Source of the DNA: Bradyrhizobium sp. U87765 SZCCT0048
GTDB lineage: Bacteria > Pseudomonadota > Alphaproteobacteria > Rhizobiales > Xanthobacteraceae
Reading direction: 5' to 3'
Length of the DNA: 64,000 bases
NCBI RefSeq assembly: GCF_018131225.1
Contig: NZ_JAFCMM010000001.1
Location: forward strand, 558,001 to 622,000
A model generated the notes under the pieces. That model was given only the letters and a program-made list of their open reading frames with translations, ran no database searches and was not told where the DNA came from. Position 1 is the first letter of the stretch; every line of letters starts with the position of its first letter. Below, in pieces: positions 1 through 8,123 of the stretch. A program made the translations under genes and the position numbers.

Positions 1-2
1 CC

Positions 3-1034
3 CGCGCGCTGCAGGGGCTCGGCGGCGCCGGCATCATGGCGCTCGGCATCGCGATGCTGCGCCTTGTCGTGCCGCCGCGCCGGCTGCCCGCCGCCATCGG
101 CTGGAACGCGCTGGTGGTCGCGCTGACGTCCGCGACGGGCCCCAGCCTCGGCGCCGCGATCCTGTCGGTCGCGCACTGGCCGTGGCTGTTCGCCGTCAAC
201 CTGCCGCTCGGCATCGCGGCGCTCGCCGCCGCCCGCGCGCTGCCGCGGCATGTCGGCACCGGCCGCCGCCTCGATGGCCTCAGCGTGGTGCTGAACGTCG
301 CCGCCTTCGCACTGGTCGTGATCGGCACCGAGATCCTGCCGCGCGAGCCGATCGCGGCCGTCGCGCTGCTCGGCGGCGGCGCGCTGGCGATGGTGATGCT
401 GGTGCGCCGCGAGGCGCCGAAGGCCGCGCCGCTGTTTCCGCTCGACCTGCTGCGCGCGCCCTCGTTCCGCGTCTCGGTGATCGCCTCGGTGCTGAGCTTC
501 TCCGCCCAGGTCTGCGCGTTCGTCGCGCTGCCGTTCTACCTGCAGCACACCCTCGGCAAGGACACGCTGACCACCGGCCTCTACCTGACGCCGTGGCCGC
601 TGACGGTGGCGTTCGCCGGCCCCCTCGCCGGCCGTCTCGTCGGCCGCGTGCCCGGCGCGTGGCTGTGCGTCATCGGCGGCACGCTGCTGGCCGCCGGGCT
701 GTTCGTCGCGGCGATCCTGCCGCTGCATGACGAGGCCTGGCCGATCGCGCTGTGCGCCGTGCTGTGCGGCGCCGGCTTCGGGCTGTTCAACGTGCCCAAC
801 AACCACAACATGTACCTGTCCGCCCCGCATGAGCGCAGCGGCGCGGCCGGCGGCATGCAGGGCACGGCGCGGCTGACCGGCCAGACCGCCGGCGCGGTGA
901 TCATGACGCTGCTGTTCAGCGTGATAGGCCTCGACCTTGCGCCGCGCATCGGCCTCGGCGTTGCCGCCGTGCTGGCGCTCGCCTCCGGCCTCGTCAGCGT
1001 CATGCGCACGCCGACGGCTGTACCGACGCGCTGA
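3..1034 (+). CDS. MFS transporter, DHA2-type exporter (5' truncated by window)
   Basis: Inner-membrane proton-coupled exporter of the DHA2 (14-helix) major facilitator family; substrate cannot be told. The reading frame is open from base 3, and the first residues RALQGLGGAGIM are the conserved helix-5 region of DHA2 proteins, so the start codon and the first four or so helices lie outside the window. An ATG at 36 is internal. The rest is a run of hydrophobic helices with a central loop (PKAAPLFPLDLLRAPSFR) typical of the family, ending in TPTAVPTR. The next gene (ohr) is over 300 bases away and probably independent. Family is sure, drug specificity is not. Confidence 0.9.
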   Translation, partial: RALQGLGGAGIMALGIAMLRLVVPPRRLPAAIGWNALVVALTSATGPSLGAAILSVAHWPWLFAVNLPLGIAALAAARALPRHVGTGRRLDGLSVVLNVAAFALVVIGTEILPREPIAAVALLGGGALAMVMLVRREAPKAAPLFPLDLLRAPSFRVSVIASVLSFSAQVCAFVALPFYLQHTLGKDTLTTGLYLTPWPLTVAFAGPLAGRLVGRVPGAWLCVIGGTLLAAGLFVAAILPLHDEAWPIALCAVLCGAGFGLFNVPNNHNMYLSAPHERSGAAGGMQGTARLTGQTAGAVIMTLLFSVIGLDLAPRIGLGVAAVLALASGLVSVMRTPTAVPTR

Positions 1035-1350
1035 ACCGGCGCATCGCGACAGGCGATCGCGCCGTCTCCGCCGCTGCCATCGCCGGCGGCGGCCCAGCGT
1101 CGCGGCGCGGACCGATCACGGCATCGTGTTGGTCCGCCGGAGCCGAAAACCGCATCCGCGGCGGCGGATGCCACCCCTCGCCCTGACCTAACCTCCTGAA
1201 TTTGCGGACATCCGCTGCCGCGTTCACTTTCCTATTAATATCGCATACGATTAAATCGAATACGCTTGACGAGACAAGGGAGCCAGCCTAAATCAGACAC
1301 ACCAATCAATCGCATGCGATTGAATTCACCCCAGCAGAAGGACGCTTCCC
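1035..1350. other. Intergenic region with ohr promoter/operator
   Basis: No credible gene. The right half is AT-richer than its surroundings and holds a degenerate element (tcgcatacgattaaatcg, from 1241) and the perfect palindrome at 1306-1323. Both look like OhrR-type MarR sites. Confidence 0.6.
1306..1323. promoter_or_regulatory. OhrR/MarR-type operator upstream of ohr
   Basis: Perfect 18-bp palindrome TCAATCGCATGCGATTGA, 27 bases before the ohr start. A related half-matching element (tcgcatacgat...tcgaatacg) lies at about 1241-1266. In alphaproteobacteria OhrR binds inverted repeats of this AT-flanked kind and represses ohr until organic peroxide oxidises it. No ohrR gene is in the window. 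Site seen; binding protein inferred. Confidence 0.6.
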
Positions 1351-1752
1351 ATGACCGCCACCGCCAAGGTTCTCTTCACCGGCAAGACCCACATCACCGC
1401 CGGCGCCGATGGCGCCGCCCGCAGCAGCGACGGCTTCCTCGACGTCAAGCTGCCGCAGCCCCATCCTGCCGCCGAGCAGCTGTTCGGCGCCGCCTGGTCC
1501 GCCTGCTATCTCGGCGCGATCCAGCTCGCCGCCGCCCAGCGCAAGGTGACGCTGCCGGCCGTTCCCGCGGTCAACGCCGAGATCGATCTCAACCAGGCCG
1601 GCGGCGCGTTCTTTCTGACGGCGCGGCTCAACGTCAGCCTTCCGGGCGTCGACCGCGACACGGCCCAGGCCCTGGTCGATGCGGCGCACGGCATCTGCCC
1701 CTACTCCAAGGCGGTGCACGGCAACGTCGAGGTGACGACGACGCTGGCGTAA
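1351..1752 (+). CDS. ohr: Organic hydroperoxide resistance protein Ohr
   Basis: Cytoplasmic thiol peroxidase of the Ohr/OsmC family that reduces organic and fatty-acid hydroperoxides using lipoylated proteins as reductant. The 133-residue length is normal for Ohr. The catalytic pair is visible: Cys52 in SACYLGA and Cys116 in ICPYSKA, and the conserved active-site Arg is probably Arg24 in AARSSDG. The N-terminal KVLFTGKTHITAG is the usual Ohr beta-strand opening. ATG at 1351 follows a GAAGGA ribosome site. A perfect palindrome ends 27 bases upstream, so peroxide induction through OhrR is likely. Ohr rather than OsmC because of the short N-terminus and CPYSKA motif. Confidence 0.95.
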   Translation: MTATAKVLFTGKTHITAGADGAARSSDGFLDVKLPQPHPAAEQLFGAAWSACYLGAIQLAAAQRKVTLPAVPAVNAEIDLNQAGGAFFLTARLNVSLPGVDRDTAQALVDAAHGICPYSKAVHGNVEVTTTLA

Positions 1753-1814
1753 CCCGCGCGTTTCACGCTGCTCGAGGGAGCCCTGCCCGGCAGCGGCTCC
1801 CTCGACCGTCCCCA

Positions 1815-2714
1815 TCATTGCTTGAAGCAATGCTCGCGATGCCAGCGAAGGAAATGCGGATGCGGCCGATCTGACCCGCGTCGCGGCGGCAGCGCCTGAC
1901 CGGACTTGTTGATGATCGACCGGATCTCGTCGGGATTGTTGGTTTGCCGCGACACCAGAATCTCGAGATCGTCCGAGAGGCTGATCAGCCCGCGATCGAA
2001 CATCCAGTGCGCTGTGCCGGAAAGCGCGATGCCGTTGCTCACGATATCCGGACCATTGGCCTCCACCGGCCGAATGTGAGCCGCGGCAACCTCCGCTCGG
2101 CCGCCGCCATTGATGAGCTTGAGCCCGGTGATCACGCAGCGCTCGTCATAGGCCCGCAGCACCACACGTCGGAAGACACGATCGCGCTGGATCCTCGACA
2201 TGGTGACACTGACGCGATCACGCTCCTGATCAAACAGGAACGGAGCTTGCTGTTCGTCGAAGCCCGGCAATGACGCGTCGTGGTCGAGGCGTGGCAGCAG
2301 CGGGGCCTTGTCCTCGAAACCCAGTTCGATGATCCGCCGGAAATCGGCAGGAGAGATCGGCCGCACCGCCGACTGCGCCCGCCCCGAAATCCGCCCCTGA
2401 TCGTTCAGGACCCCGGTCTCGACCGGCCCCGTCGGCCCGTTGAACGGAACGGGATTGGCAAAGTCGAGATAGCTCCCCGGCTCGATCAACGCCAGGTACA
2501 TCCCCTCGGCACCGGGATCGGGAATGACCTGCCCGACCCGCGCGATCGCAAAATAGCCGCGCGTCTCCACAATCTTGCGCGGCTCATAGTAGATGATCCA
2601 GTCGCCAACACAGGCTTCGACACGGCGCAGGTACTGCGCCGGAAACTGATACTGTTCGGCAGGGCTGTCCTCGTAGATCGAGTCCGAGCGATGAATGAAG
2701 ACGCCAAACCCCAT
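1815..2714 (-). CDS. HNH endonuclease with N-terminal PUA/EVE-like domain
   Basis: Predicted DNA nuclease of the HNH_2 type. The C-terminal half carries the HNH pattern: CVITGLKL, then the AAHIRP His, then GPDIVSNGIALSGTAHWMFD with the conserved Asn and His. The N-terminal part (FGVFIHRSDSIYEDSPAEQYQFP, GDWIIYYEP, GYFAIARVG) resembles the PUA/EVE-like modules that recognise modified bases in other proteins. Two starts exist; I chose ATG 2714 (MGFGVFIHRSD) rather than 2741 because the domain starts there. No methylase or other restriction partner is adjacent, so it may be a stand-alone, modification-dependent defence nuclease. Nuclease family is confident; role is inference. Confidence 0.8.
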   Translation of the reverse strand: MGFGVFIHRSDSIYEDSPAEQYQFPAQYLRRVEACVGDWIIYYEPRKIVETRGYFAIARVGQVIPDPGAEGMYLALIEPGSYLDFANPVPFNGPTGPVETGVLNDQGRISGRAQSAVRPISPADFRRIIELGFEDKAPLLPRLDHDASLPGFDEQQAPFLFDQERDRVSVTMSRIQRDRVFRRVVLRAYDERCVITGLKLINGGGRAEVAAAHIRPVEANGPDIVSNGIALSGTAHWMFDRGLISLSDDLEILVSRQTNNPDEIRSIINKSGQALPPRRGSDRPHPHFLRWHREHCFKQ

Positions 2715-2952
2715 GGCTTTCCGACGCGGCCTTTCCGCCAAGCTTGCTTGTTCTCGGCCAGCTCTCGCCCAAAGCGAGATCGGCCCGCCCCTTCGTCATC
2801 GGCCCGACAGCCTGCCGACTCCAGCCGCGGATGACCCGATCGAATGTAACAAACTGACTTCGCCGCGCAAGATTCACGCTGTCGCGGCAACGCCTTGAGA
2901 AGCAGCCTGCCCGACCTCGCAGAAACACCGCCACGCCTCGAGGAGGCCCGAG

Positions 2953-3333
2953 ATGGACGATCGTACGATCCGCGCGGCTCTGGATCAGCACTGGGCCGCC
3001 TCCGACGCCAACGACTTCGACGCCGAACACGCGATCTACCATGAGGATGCGGTGCTCGAATATCCCCAGTCCGGCGAGCGCATCCGCGGGCGGGCGCACA
3101 TCCAGCTGTCGCGCACCGCGCAGCCGAACAGCAAGCGCTTCGAGGTGCGGCGGATCGTCGGCGCAGGCGACATCTGGATCACCGAATACGTCCTGACCTA
3201 TGACGGGCGGCCGTCCTTCACCGTGAGCATCATGGAGTTCGTCGGCGGCAAGGTCGCCCGCGAGACCCAGTATTTCGGCGATCCGTTCGCGCCGGGCGCC
3301 TCGCGCGCGCAATGGGTCGAGCGGATGTCCTGA
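2953..3333 (+). CDS. NTF2-like/SnoaL-type protein
   Basis: A 126-residue cone-shaped NTF2-like fold protein, predicted from the opening helix (AALDQHWAASDANDFDAEHAIYHEDAVLEYPQSGERIRGRAHIQ) and the beta-rich second half with VARETQYFGDPFAP. Relatives include ketosteroid isomerases, polyketide cyclases and many uncharacterised proteins, so no reaction can be assigned. The ribosome site GAGGAGG precedes ATG 2953. It is followed at 160 bases by a TetR-type regulator on the same strand, with a palindrome between, so they are probably separately transcribed. Confidence 0.8.
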   Translation: MDDRTIRAALDQHWAASDANDFDAEHAIYHEDAVLEYPQSGERIRGRAHIQLSRTAQPNSKRFEVRRIVGAGDIWITEYVLTYDGRPSFTVSIMEFVGGKVARETQYFGDPFAPGASRAQWVERMS

Positions 3334-3415
3334 CGGGCGGCGACGCAGACCTGCCGCGGCACGCCGCCGCCGTCACGGCGGGCCCTGGAGACGGCCGGTC
3401 ACGAACGCTTGATTT

Positions 3416-3430
3416 CCTAATTCAATTAGG
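3416..3430. promoter_or_regulatory. Palindromic operator of the downstream TetR gene
   Basis: CCTAATTCAATTAGG, a perfect inverted repeat with 7-base arms and one central base. A second one, ATAAT-ctc-ATTAT, follows at 3438-3450. They lie in a short AT-rich patch 60 to 80 bases before the GTG of the TetR-like regulator at 3492, where an autoregulatory operator would be expected. Confidence 0.5.
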
Positions 3431-3491
3431 CAAAATCATAATCTCATTATTCGACATCGGCGGGCCGCGACGGCCCGCGGGAGCTGCCGGC

Positions 3492-4094
3492 GTGCGACAA
3501 TCAGCATCTGCAAGAGTCGACCTTGCCAGGATCCGCCAGGAAGCCTCCGGTCTCGCCAATCGCTTCGGCATCGACGGCCTGTCGATGAACGCGCTCGCGG
3601 AGGCGCTGAGCATCCGCACGCCCTCGCTGTACGCGCATGTCTCGGGAATCGGCGAGGTGAAGCGCCTTCTGGCCATTCAGGGATTGGAAGACCTCGATCG
3701 CACCGCGACCCGCGTCACCATCGGCAAGTCAGGCCGGGACGCGGTCCGCGCGCTGCTGATCGGCTATCGCGCATTCGCCGCAAAGAACCCCGGGGTATAT
3801 GCCGCGACCATCCCGACGCCGCCGCGCGGCGACAAGGAGTGGCGGGCGGCGGCCGACCGCATCAACCAAACCTGCAGGGCGGCGCTCCAGGGCTATGGCT
3901 TCGGCGGACAGGACGTCGTCCATGCGCTGCGTGGCCTGCGCAGCCTCGCCCATGGATTTGCGTCGCTCGAAGCGACCGGCGCGCTGAAGAATCCTGTCAG
4001 CCGGGACGAGAGTTTCACCTGGCTGATCGACGCCTTTCTCGCCGCGCTCGACACCATGGCGCCGGGATCACAACCGGACAAGGACCACCGATGA
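3492..4094 (+). CDS. TetR/AcrR-family regulator (WHG C-terminal domain)
   Basis: DNA-binding repressor. The N-terminal helix-turn-helix reads GLSMNALAEALSIRTPSLYAHVSG, the standard TetR recognition region. The C-terminal part (AVRALLIGYRAFAAKNPGVYAAT ... HALRGLRSLAHGFASLEATGALKNPVSRDESF) matches the WHG-type ligand domain. The open frame runs back to 3312, but GTG 3492 (VRQSASARVDLARIRQEA) gives the normal 200-residue length and places the two AT-rich palindromes in the promoter. Its stop overlaps the next start (ATGA at 4091-4094), so it is translationally coupled to the small membrane protein, its probable target. Confidence 0.85.
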   Translation: MRQSASARVDLARIRQEASGLANRFGIDGLSMNALAEALSIRTPSLYAHVSGIGEVKRLLAIQGLEDLDRTATRVTIGKSGRDAVRALLIGYRAFAAKNPGVYAATIPTPPRGDKEWRAAADRINQTCRAALQGYGFGGQDVVHALRGLRSLAHGFASLEATGALKNPVSRDESFTWLIDAFLAALDTMAPGSQPDKDHR

Positions 4095-4438
4095 TCTACC
4101 CGCTTCTCGTTTTCGCCGGTGCCCTGCTGTGCAACTGCGTTCCACACCTCACGGCGGGGCTGCAGGGGGAGCCCTTTCCAACGCCGTTCGCCAAGCCGAG
4201 AGGGATCGGGCCATCGTCGCCGCTGGTCAACGTCCTGTGGGGCGCGTTCAATCTCGCAGCCGCCGTCACCATCCTCAGCGTCCATCCGGTGCCCCTCGGC
4301 GCCAATCTCGACTGCCTCGCCATCGGCGCCGGTGCCCTTGCGCTCGGCATCCATCTGTCGCGCCATTTTGGCCGGGTGCGCAACCGGCCGGTCGCAGCGC
4401 CATCGCATGAGCCGGTGGATCGCACGGGTCCAGCGTGA
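4091..4438 (+). CDS. Small inner-membrane protein coupled to TetR gene
   Basis: A 115-residue hydrophobic protein with three or four predicted membrane segments (MIYPLLVFAGALLCNCVPHL, PLVNVLWGAFNLAAAVTIL, LAIGAGALALGIHLSRHF) and a charged tail. I do not recognise an enzyme family. Its start overlaps the regulator's stop (ATGA), so the two form one regulated unit. Homologues in TetR-linked pairs often serve as small transport or membrane-integrity proteins, but no function is shown by the sequence. Confidence 0.75.
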   Translation: MIYPLLVFAGALLCNCVPHLTAGLQGEPFPTPFAKPRGIGPSSPLVNVLWGAFNLAAAVTILSVHPVPLGANLDCLAIGAGALALGIHLSRHFGRVRNRPVAAPSHEPVDRTGPA

Positions 4439-4465
4439 TCCCGTTGTGCATGGCGCGAGGGGGCG

Positions 4466-6019
4466 TCACCTCACGGCCGGCCCGAACCACTTCGTCAGCG
4501 CATCTGTCAGGCCCGCGTCCGTGCCCTCGCCCACCCAGGCGACGTAACCATCGGGCCGGATCAGCACGGCTGCAGGCGCCGGCACTGTGCCGATGACCGG
4601 GAGCTCCCACGCGCCGTCATAACGGGCCACCACCGACCTCACCCGATCCGCCCACGGCGTGATATCGACGTCACAGCCCGCCCCGAACCCGAGCAGCAGC
4701 GGCCGCGCGGCGTGCAACAGGCTGAACAGCCGCAGCGGGCCATATTCCGTCATCAGATCGAGATCGGGCATGCGGCGCCCCAGCAACGGATGCCCCTCGC
4801 CGAGATCGTAGCGGATGTCGAGGCCGGACATCTGCGCCGCGAGACGCCGGCGCGGCCCGTCCATGCCAGCGAGGTCGGCGACGATGTCGCGCAGCGCGTC
4901 GGTGCGCGGATCGGACCGGCGCAGCGCGACCAGCGCCATGGTGGTGCGCAGCACCCGCGCGCCGACGCCATGGCGCTCGGTGTGGTAGCTGTCGAGCAGG
5001 CTGTCGGACGAGATGCCCTTCACCACCTGCGCGAGCTTCCAGCCGAGGTTCACCGCATCCTGCACGCCGGTGTTGAGGCCCTGGCCGCCGTCGGGCGCAT
5101 GCACATGGGCGGCATCGCCGGCGAGCAGCACCCGCCGGTCGCGATAGGCGGCCGCCTGCCGCGTGGTATCGGTGAAGCGCGAGATCCACGCCGGACTGTG
5201 GACGCCATAGTCGGTGCCGCAGGCGGCGACCAGCGCGGCGCTGAGATCGGCGAGCGTCGGCTCCGTCCTGGCTCCGATCTTGGCGCCGGTCTTGGCGCCG
5301 ACCTCGGCCTCCGTCACCATGATGCGGATCGGCCCGTCGGCGGCGAACACGACCTTGCCGTCGCGGATCTCGTACTTTTCGCGGCCGAAGGCATGGACAC
5401 CGTGGGCGTTGCGATGGACGCCCAGCTCCCGCGGCTGCGCCAGTTCGGCCTCCGCGAGCAGCGCGCTGGTCGTCGGGTCCCAGCCAGGGAAATCGATGCC
5501 GGCGACCTTGCGGACGAGGCTGCGCCCGCCATCGCAGCCGACAAGGTATTGCGTCCGCAAGGCGCCACCGTCGGACAGCGCGACATCGACGCCATCCGCA
5601 TCCTGGACGAAGCCTGTGACCTCGCGGCCGCACAGCATCGTCACCGGCAATTCGCCGACCCAGCCGGCGAGGATGCGCTCGATGTGGTTTTGCCACAGCC
5701 CGAGCCCGTAGGGATGCCGTGTCGGACAATCGCCGAGATCGAGCGACACCCCGCCGAAATAAGCTGTCTGCGCCTTCTGTCCCTCGGCCAGGAAGCGCGC
5801 GACGATGCCGCGCTGGTCGAACACCTCGAGGGTCCGCGCATGCAGCCCGCCGGCCCGCGAGCCCACAAGCTCCTGGCTCGCGCGCCGCTCGACCACGGCG
5901 ACATCGACGCCCGCCAGCGCCAGCTCGCCCGCCAGCATCAGCCCCGTCGGGCCCCCGCCGGCAATCACCACCGCGGGTTCCGCCGCCCTCGCTTCACACC
6001 CCGATCCCGCCCCGCGCAT
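4466..6019 (-). CDS. FAD-dependent aromatic monooxygenase (PheA/TfdB/rifampicin-monooxygenase type)
   Basis: Class A flavoprotein hydroxylase using NAD(P)H and O2 on an aromatic or polyketide substrate. The Rossmann motif GGGPTGLMLAGELALAG is near residue 20, the DG-type motif YLVGCDGGRSLVRK is near 160, and the second FAD motif LLAGDAAHVHAPDGGQGLNTGVQDAVNLGWKLA is near 300. A thioredoxin-like C-terminal domain ends in VLIRPDGYVAWVG. Length of 517 is normal. The start codon and ribosome site (GGGAGG-tcggcg-ATG) lie inside a dispersed repeat that recurs near 13.2 and 13.7 kb, so the first ten or so residues (MRGAGSGCEARAAE) may be repeat-derived. Substrate unknown. Confidence 0.9.
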   Translation of the reverse strand: MRGAGSGCEARAAEPAVVIAGGGPTGLMLAGELALAGVDVAVVERRASQELVGSRAGGLHARTLEVFDQRGIVARFLAEGQKAQTAYFGGVSLDLGDCPTRHPYGLGLWQNHIERILAGWVGELPVTMLCGREVTGFVQDADGVDVALSDGGALRTQYLVGCDGGRSLVRKVAGIDFPGWDPTTSALLAEAELAQPRELGVHRNAHGVHAFGREKYEIRDGKVVFAADGPIRIMVTEAEVGAKTGAKIGARTEPTLADLSAALVAACGTDYGVHSPAWISRFTDTTRQAAAYRDRRVLLAGDAAHVHAPDGGQGLNTGVQDAVNLGWKLAQVVKGISSDSLLDSYHTERHGVGARVLRTTMALVALRRSDPRTDALRDIVADLAGMDGPRRRLAAQMSGLDIRYDLGEGHPLLGRRMPDLDLMTEYGPLRLFSLLHAARPLLLGFGAGCDVDITPWADRVRSVVARYDGAWELPVIGTVPAPAAVLIRPDGYVAWVGEGTDAGLTDALTKWFGPAVR

Positions 6020-6080
6020 CGCCGACCTCCCTCGCAGACTGCCTGGGCCGCGGTTCTACGCGAGGGTCACGGGATTGAAG
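5985..6080. repeat. Dispersed ~95-bp repeat, copy A
   Basis: Shares the blocks cgcttcacaycccg, gactgcctggg, cggttctacg and gagggtcacggg with copies B (13118-13233) and C (13693-13808), in the same order and orientation. Copy A overlaps the ribosome site, start codon and first codons of the monooxygenase. No inverted terminal ends or coding capacity of its own is apparent. Confidence 0.75.
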
Positions 6081-6170
6081 CAAGGGGGATGGCAACCATA
6101 TGTAGAGTAGAGAGAGCGGGAGCCGGCTGGCCCTGCGGCAGGTGGCTCCTCGCGGTGGGCGCGATGCTCG

Positions 6171-7040
6171 TCAGCTCGACGTCGCCAGCTTCGTCGCGAA
6201 GCTGCGGTAGGAGTGCAGCGGGCGGCCGAGGATCGTGGTGAGGCGCTCGACATCGCCAGCCTGCGGGATCATGCCATCGCTGACATAGCGCTCGGCCATC
6301 AGGCGCATCTCATAAGCCATCCACTTCGGCATGAAGGTCGCAAGATTCTGCTCGAAGGCGGTGGGATCATCGCCGCCATAGACGACCGGGCGGCCAAGAA
6401 CGTCCGACCAGATCGCCGCCGCGTCCGGCCCGGTCAGCGTGTCGGGGCCGACGAGATTGATGGTGGCGAGCGGCAGCTTGCCCGGCGCCTCGTCGCGGCG
6501 GATCAGCTCGATCGCGGCGACCTCGGCGATGTCGCGGGCATCGACCATCGCAACGCCCTTGCTGCCGATCGGCATCGGATAGACGCCGTGATTAACGATG
6601 ATGTCCTTGATCATGAGTTCGTTGTCGATGAAGTAGGACGGGCGCAGGATCGTGGCGCTGAAGCCCATCTGTTCGATCATCCGCTCGGCGCCGGACTTCA
6701 CCGCGAAGTGCGGCACATTCACGAAGCGATCGGCGTGGATCACCGAGAGGTAGACGACCCGCTCGACGCCGGCCTCACGGGCGACGTTCAGCGCGATCAG
6801 CGCCTGGGTGAATTCGTCTCCCGCCACCGCGTTGAGCAGAAACAGCGTGCGGACACCGCGGAACGCGGCTCGCAGCGCGTCGAGATCCAGCAGGTCGCCC
6901 TGCGCAACACTTACGCTGGCGGGCAAGCTGGCCTTGGCGGGATCGCGGACGAAGACGCGCACGTCGGCGCCGCGCTGGACGAGCTGATCGACGACATGGC
7001 GGCCGACACGGCCGGTGGCACTGGTCACGAGGATGGTCAT
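6171..7040 (-). CDS. NmrA-like NAD(P)-binding oxidoreductase
   Basis: Atypical short-chain dehydrogenase of the NmrA/QorB type. The dinucleotide motif TSATGRVGRHVVDQL is at residues 5-19, then FLLNAVAGDEF, and VVYLSVIHADRF where classical SDRs carry the catalytic Tyr region; the YxxxK motif is not obvious, as usual for NmrA proteins. Such proteins are quinone or disulfide reductases or redox sensors. ATG 7040 is chosen because AGGAG lies nine bases upstream; the longer frame from 7067 reads through that ribosome site. Divergent from a LysR gene across about 100 bases, so the LysR protein probably controls it. Confidence 0.85.
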   Translation of the reverse strand: MTILVTSATGRVGRHVVDQLVQRGADVRVFVRDPAKASLPASVSVAQGDLLDLDALRAAFRGVRTLFLLNAVAGDEFTQALIALNVAREAGVERVVYLSVIHADRFVNVPHFAVKSGAERMIEQMGFSATILRPSYFIDNELMIKDIIVNHGVYPMPIGSKGVAMVDARDIAEVAAIELIRRDEAPGKLPLATINLVGPDTLTGPDAAAIWSDVLGRPVVYGGDDPTAFEQNLATFMPKWMAYEMRLMAERYVSDGMIPQAGDVERLTTILGRPLHSYRSFATKLATSS

Positions 7041-7146
7041 GGGGGTTTCTCCTGGGTTTGGGGTCAAAAGACATCCTGGAGATTAGTGATCCACATTCGA
7101 GCCGATAGTCGCTACAATTGGACGTACCGTCTCACTGGTGGAACAA

Positions 7147-8037
7147 ATGGACCTGCTGGCCCTCGCCGACTTCACTCTGGTCGCCCGCCACGGCGGTTTC
7201 GGGCGGGCCGCGCGGGCTTCCGGACGGCCCAAGGCCACGCTGTCCCGCCGGGTCGCAGAGCTCGAGGCCGCGCTGGGCCTGCGCCTGTTCGAACGCGGCG
7301 CGCGCATTCTCAAGCTCACGGAGGAAGGCCGCGCGCTGTTCGAGCGCGCGGGCCTGCTGCTGACTGAACTCGAGGAGACGGCCGCGGCGATCGCCTCGGG
7401 GGGCGAACGGCCGCGCGGCACGTTGCGGATCAGCGCGCCCCTGCTGTTCTCACAGACCGCGATGGGCAAGATCGCCGCCGGCTTCGCCCTGAAATATCCT
7501 CAGGTGAGGCTCGAGGTCACGACGGAGGACCGCCCCGTCGACATGATCGAGGAGGGTTTTGATCTCGTGATCCGCGTCAACCCTGATCCGGATGACAGCC
7601 TGGTGGGACGCGCGTTCCTGCGTGACCGCCTGGCGGCGGTGGCAAGTCCTGCCCTCGCCCTGCCGGCCGATGGGCACAGGACTCCGGCCGTCGTGCGCTC
7701 GGCGGGTGATCGGCGGGACTGGCAGGTGCGGACGGCGGCGGGCGTCGTGACCATCGCGATCGAGCCGGTGCTGGCGCTGTCGTCGCTTGTCATGGTGAGG
7801 GACGCGGTGCGCGCCGGTGTCGGCGCCGGCCGCCTGCCGATCTCGCTCGTGAGCCACGATCTCGCCGACGGCACGCTGGTCCACTGGGGCGATATCGATG
7901 GACCGGAGATCGCGCTGTGGGCGCTCTATCCGTCGCGGCGGCTGCTCAGCGCCCGCGTCTCGGCCTTTCTCGACTATCTCAGGCAGGCGTTCCCGACCGG
8001 CGCCCCGGACGAACTCGCCGCGTATATCGGCAGATGA
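7147..8037 (+). CDS. LysR-family transcriptional regulator
   Basis: Typical LysR regulator of about 296 residues. The winged helix-turn-helix is MDLLALADFTLVARHGGFGRAARASGRPKATLSRRVAELEAALG; the periplasmic-binding-like effector domain follows from RPRGTLRISAPLLFSQ. ATG 7147 fits the family N-terminus best and has GGTGGA in front; a GTG at 7138 in frame is the alternative. It is divergent from the NmrA-like reductase. The effector domain belongs to the CrgA-like group (VGRAFLRDRLAAVASPA), often linked to quinone, aldehyde or aromatic stress. Target is inference from the divergent layout. Confidence 0.9.
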   Translation: MDLLALADFTLVARHGGFGRAARASGRPKATLSRRVAELEAALGLRLFERGARILKLTEEGRALFERAGLLLTELEETAAAIASGGERPRGTLRISAPLLFSQTAMGKIAAGFALKYPQVRLEVTTEDRPVDMIEEGFDLVIRVNPDPDDSLVGRAFLRDRLAAVASPALALPADGHRTPAVVRSAGDRRDWQVRTAAGVVTIAIEPVLALSSLVMVRDAVRAGVGAGRLPISLVSHDLADGTLVHWGDIDGPEIALWALYPSRRLLSARVSAFLDYLRQAFPTGAPDELAAYIGR

Positions 8038-8123
8038 CGCCAGGACACGGGCCACGAGGGTGGTGGCCACACCTCCGCGCAACATCCTGAAGGATCGCGC
8101 TGCAGGTCAGCCTCGCGACAGCT

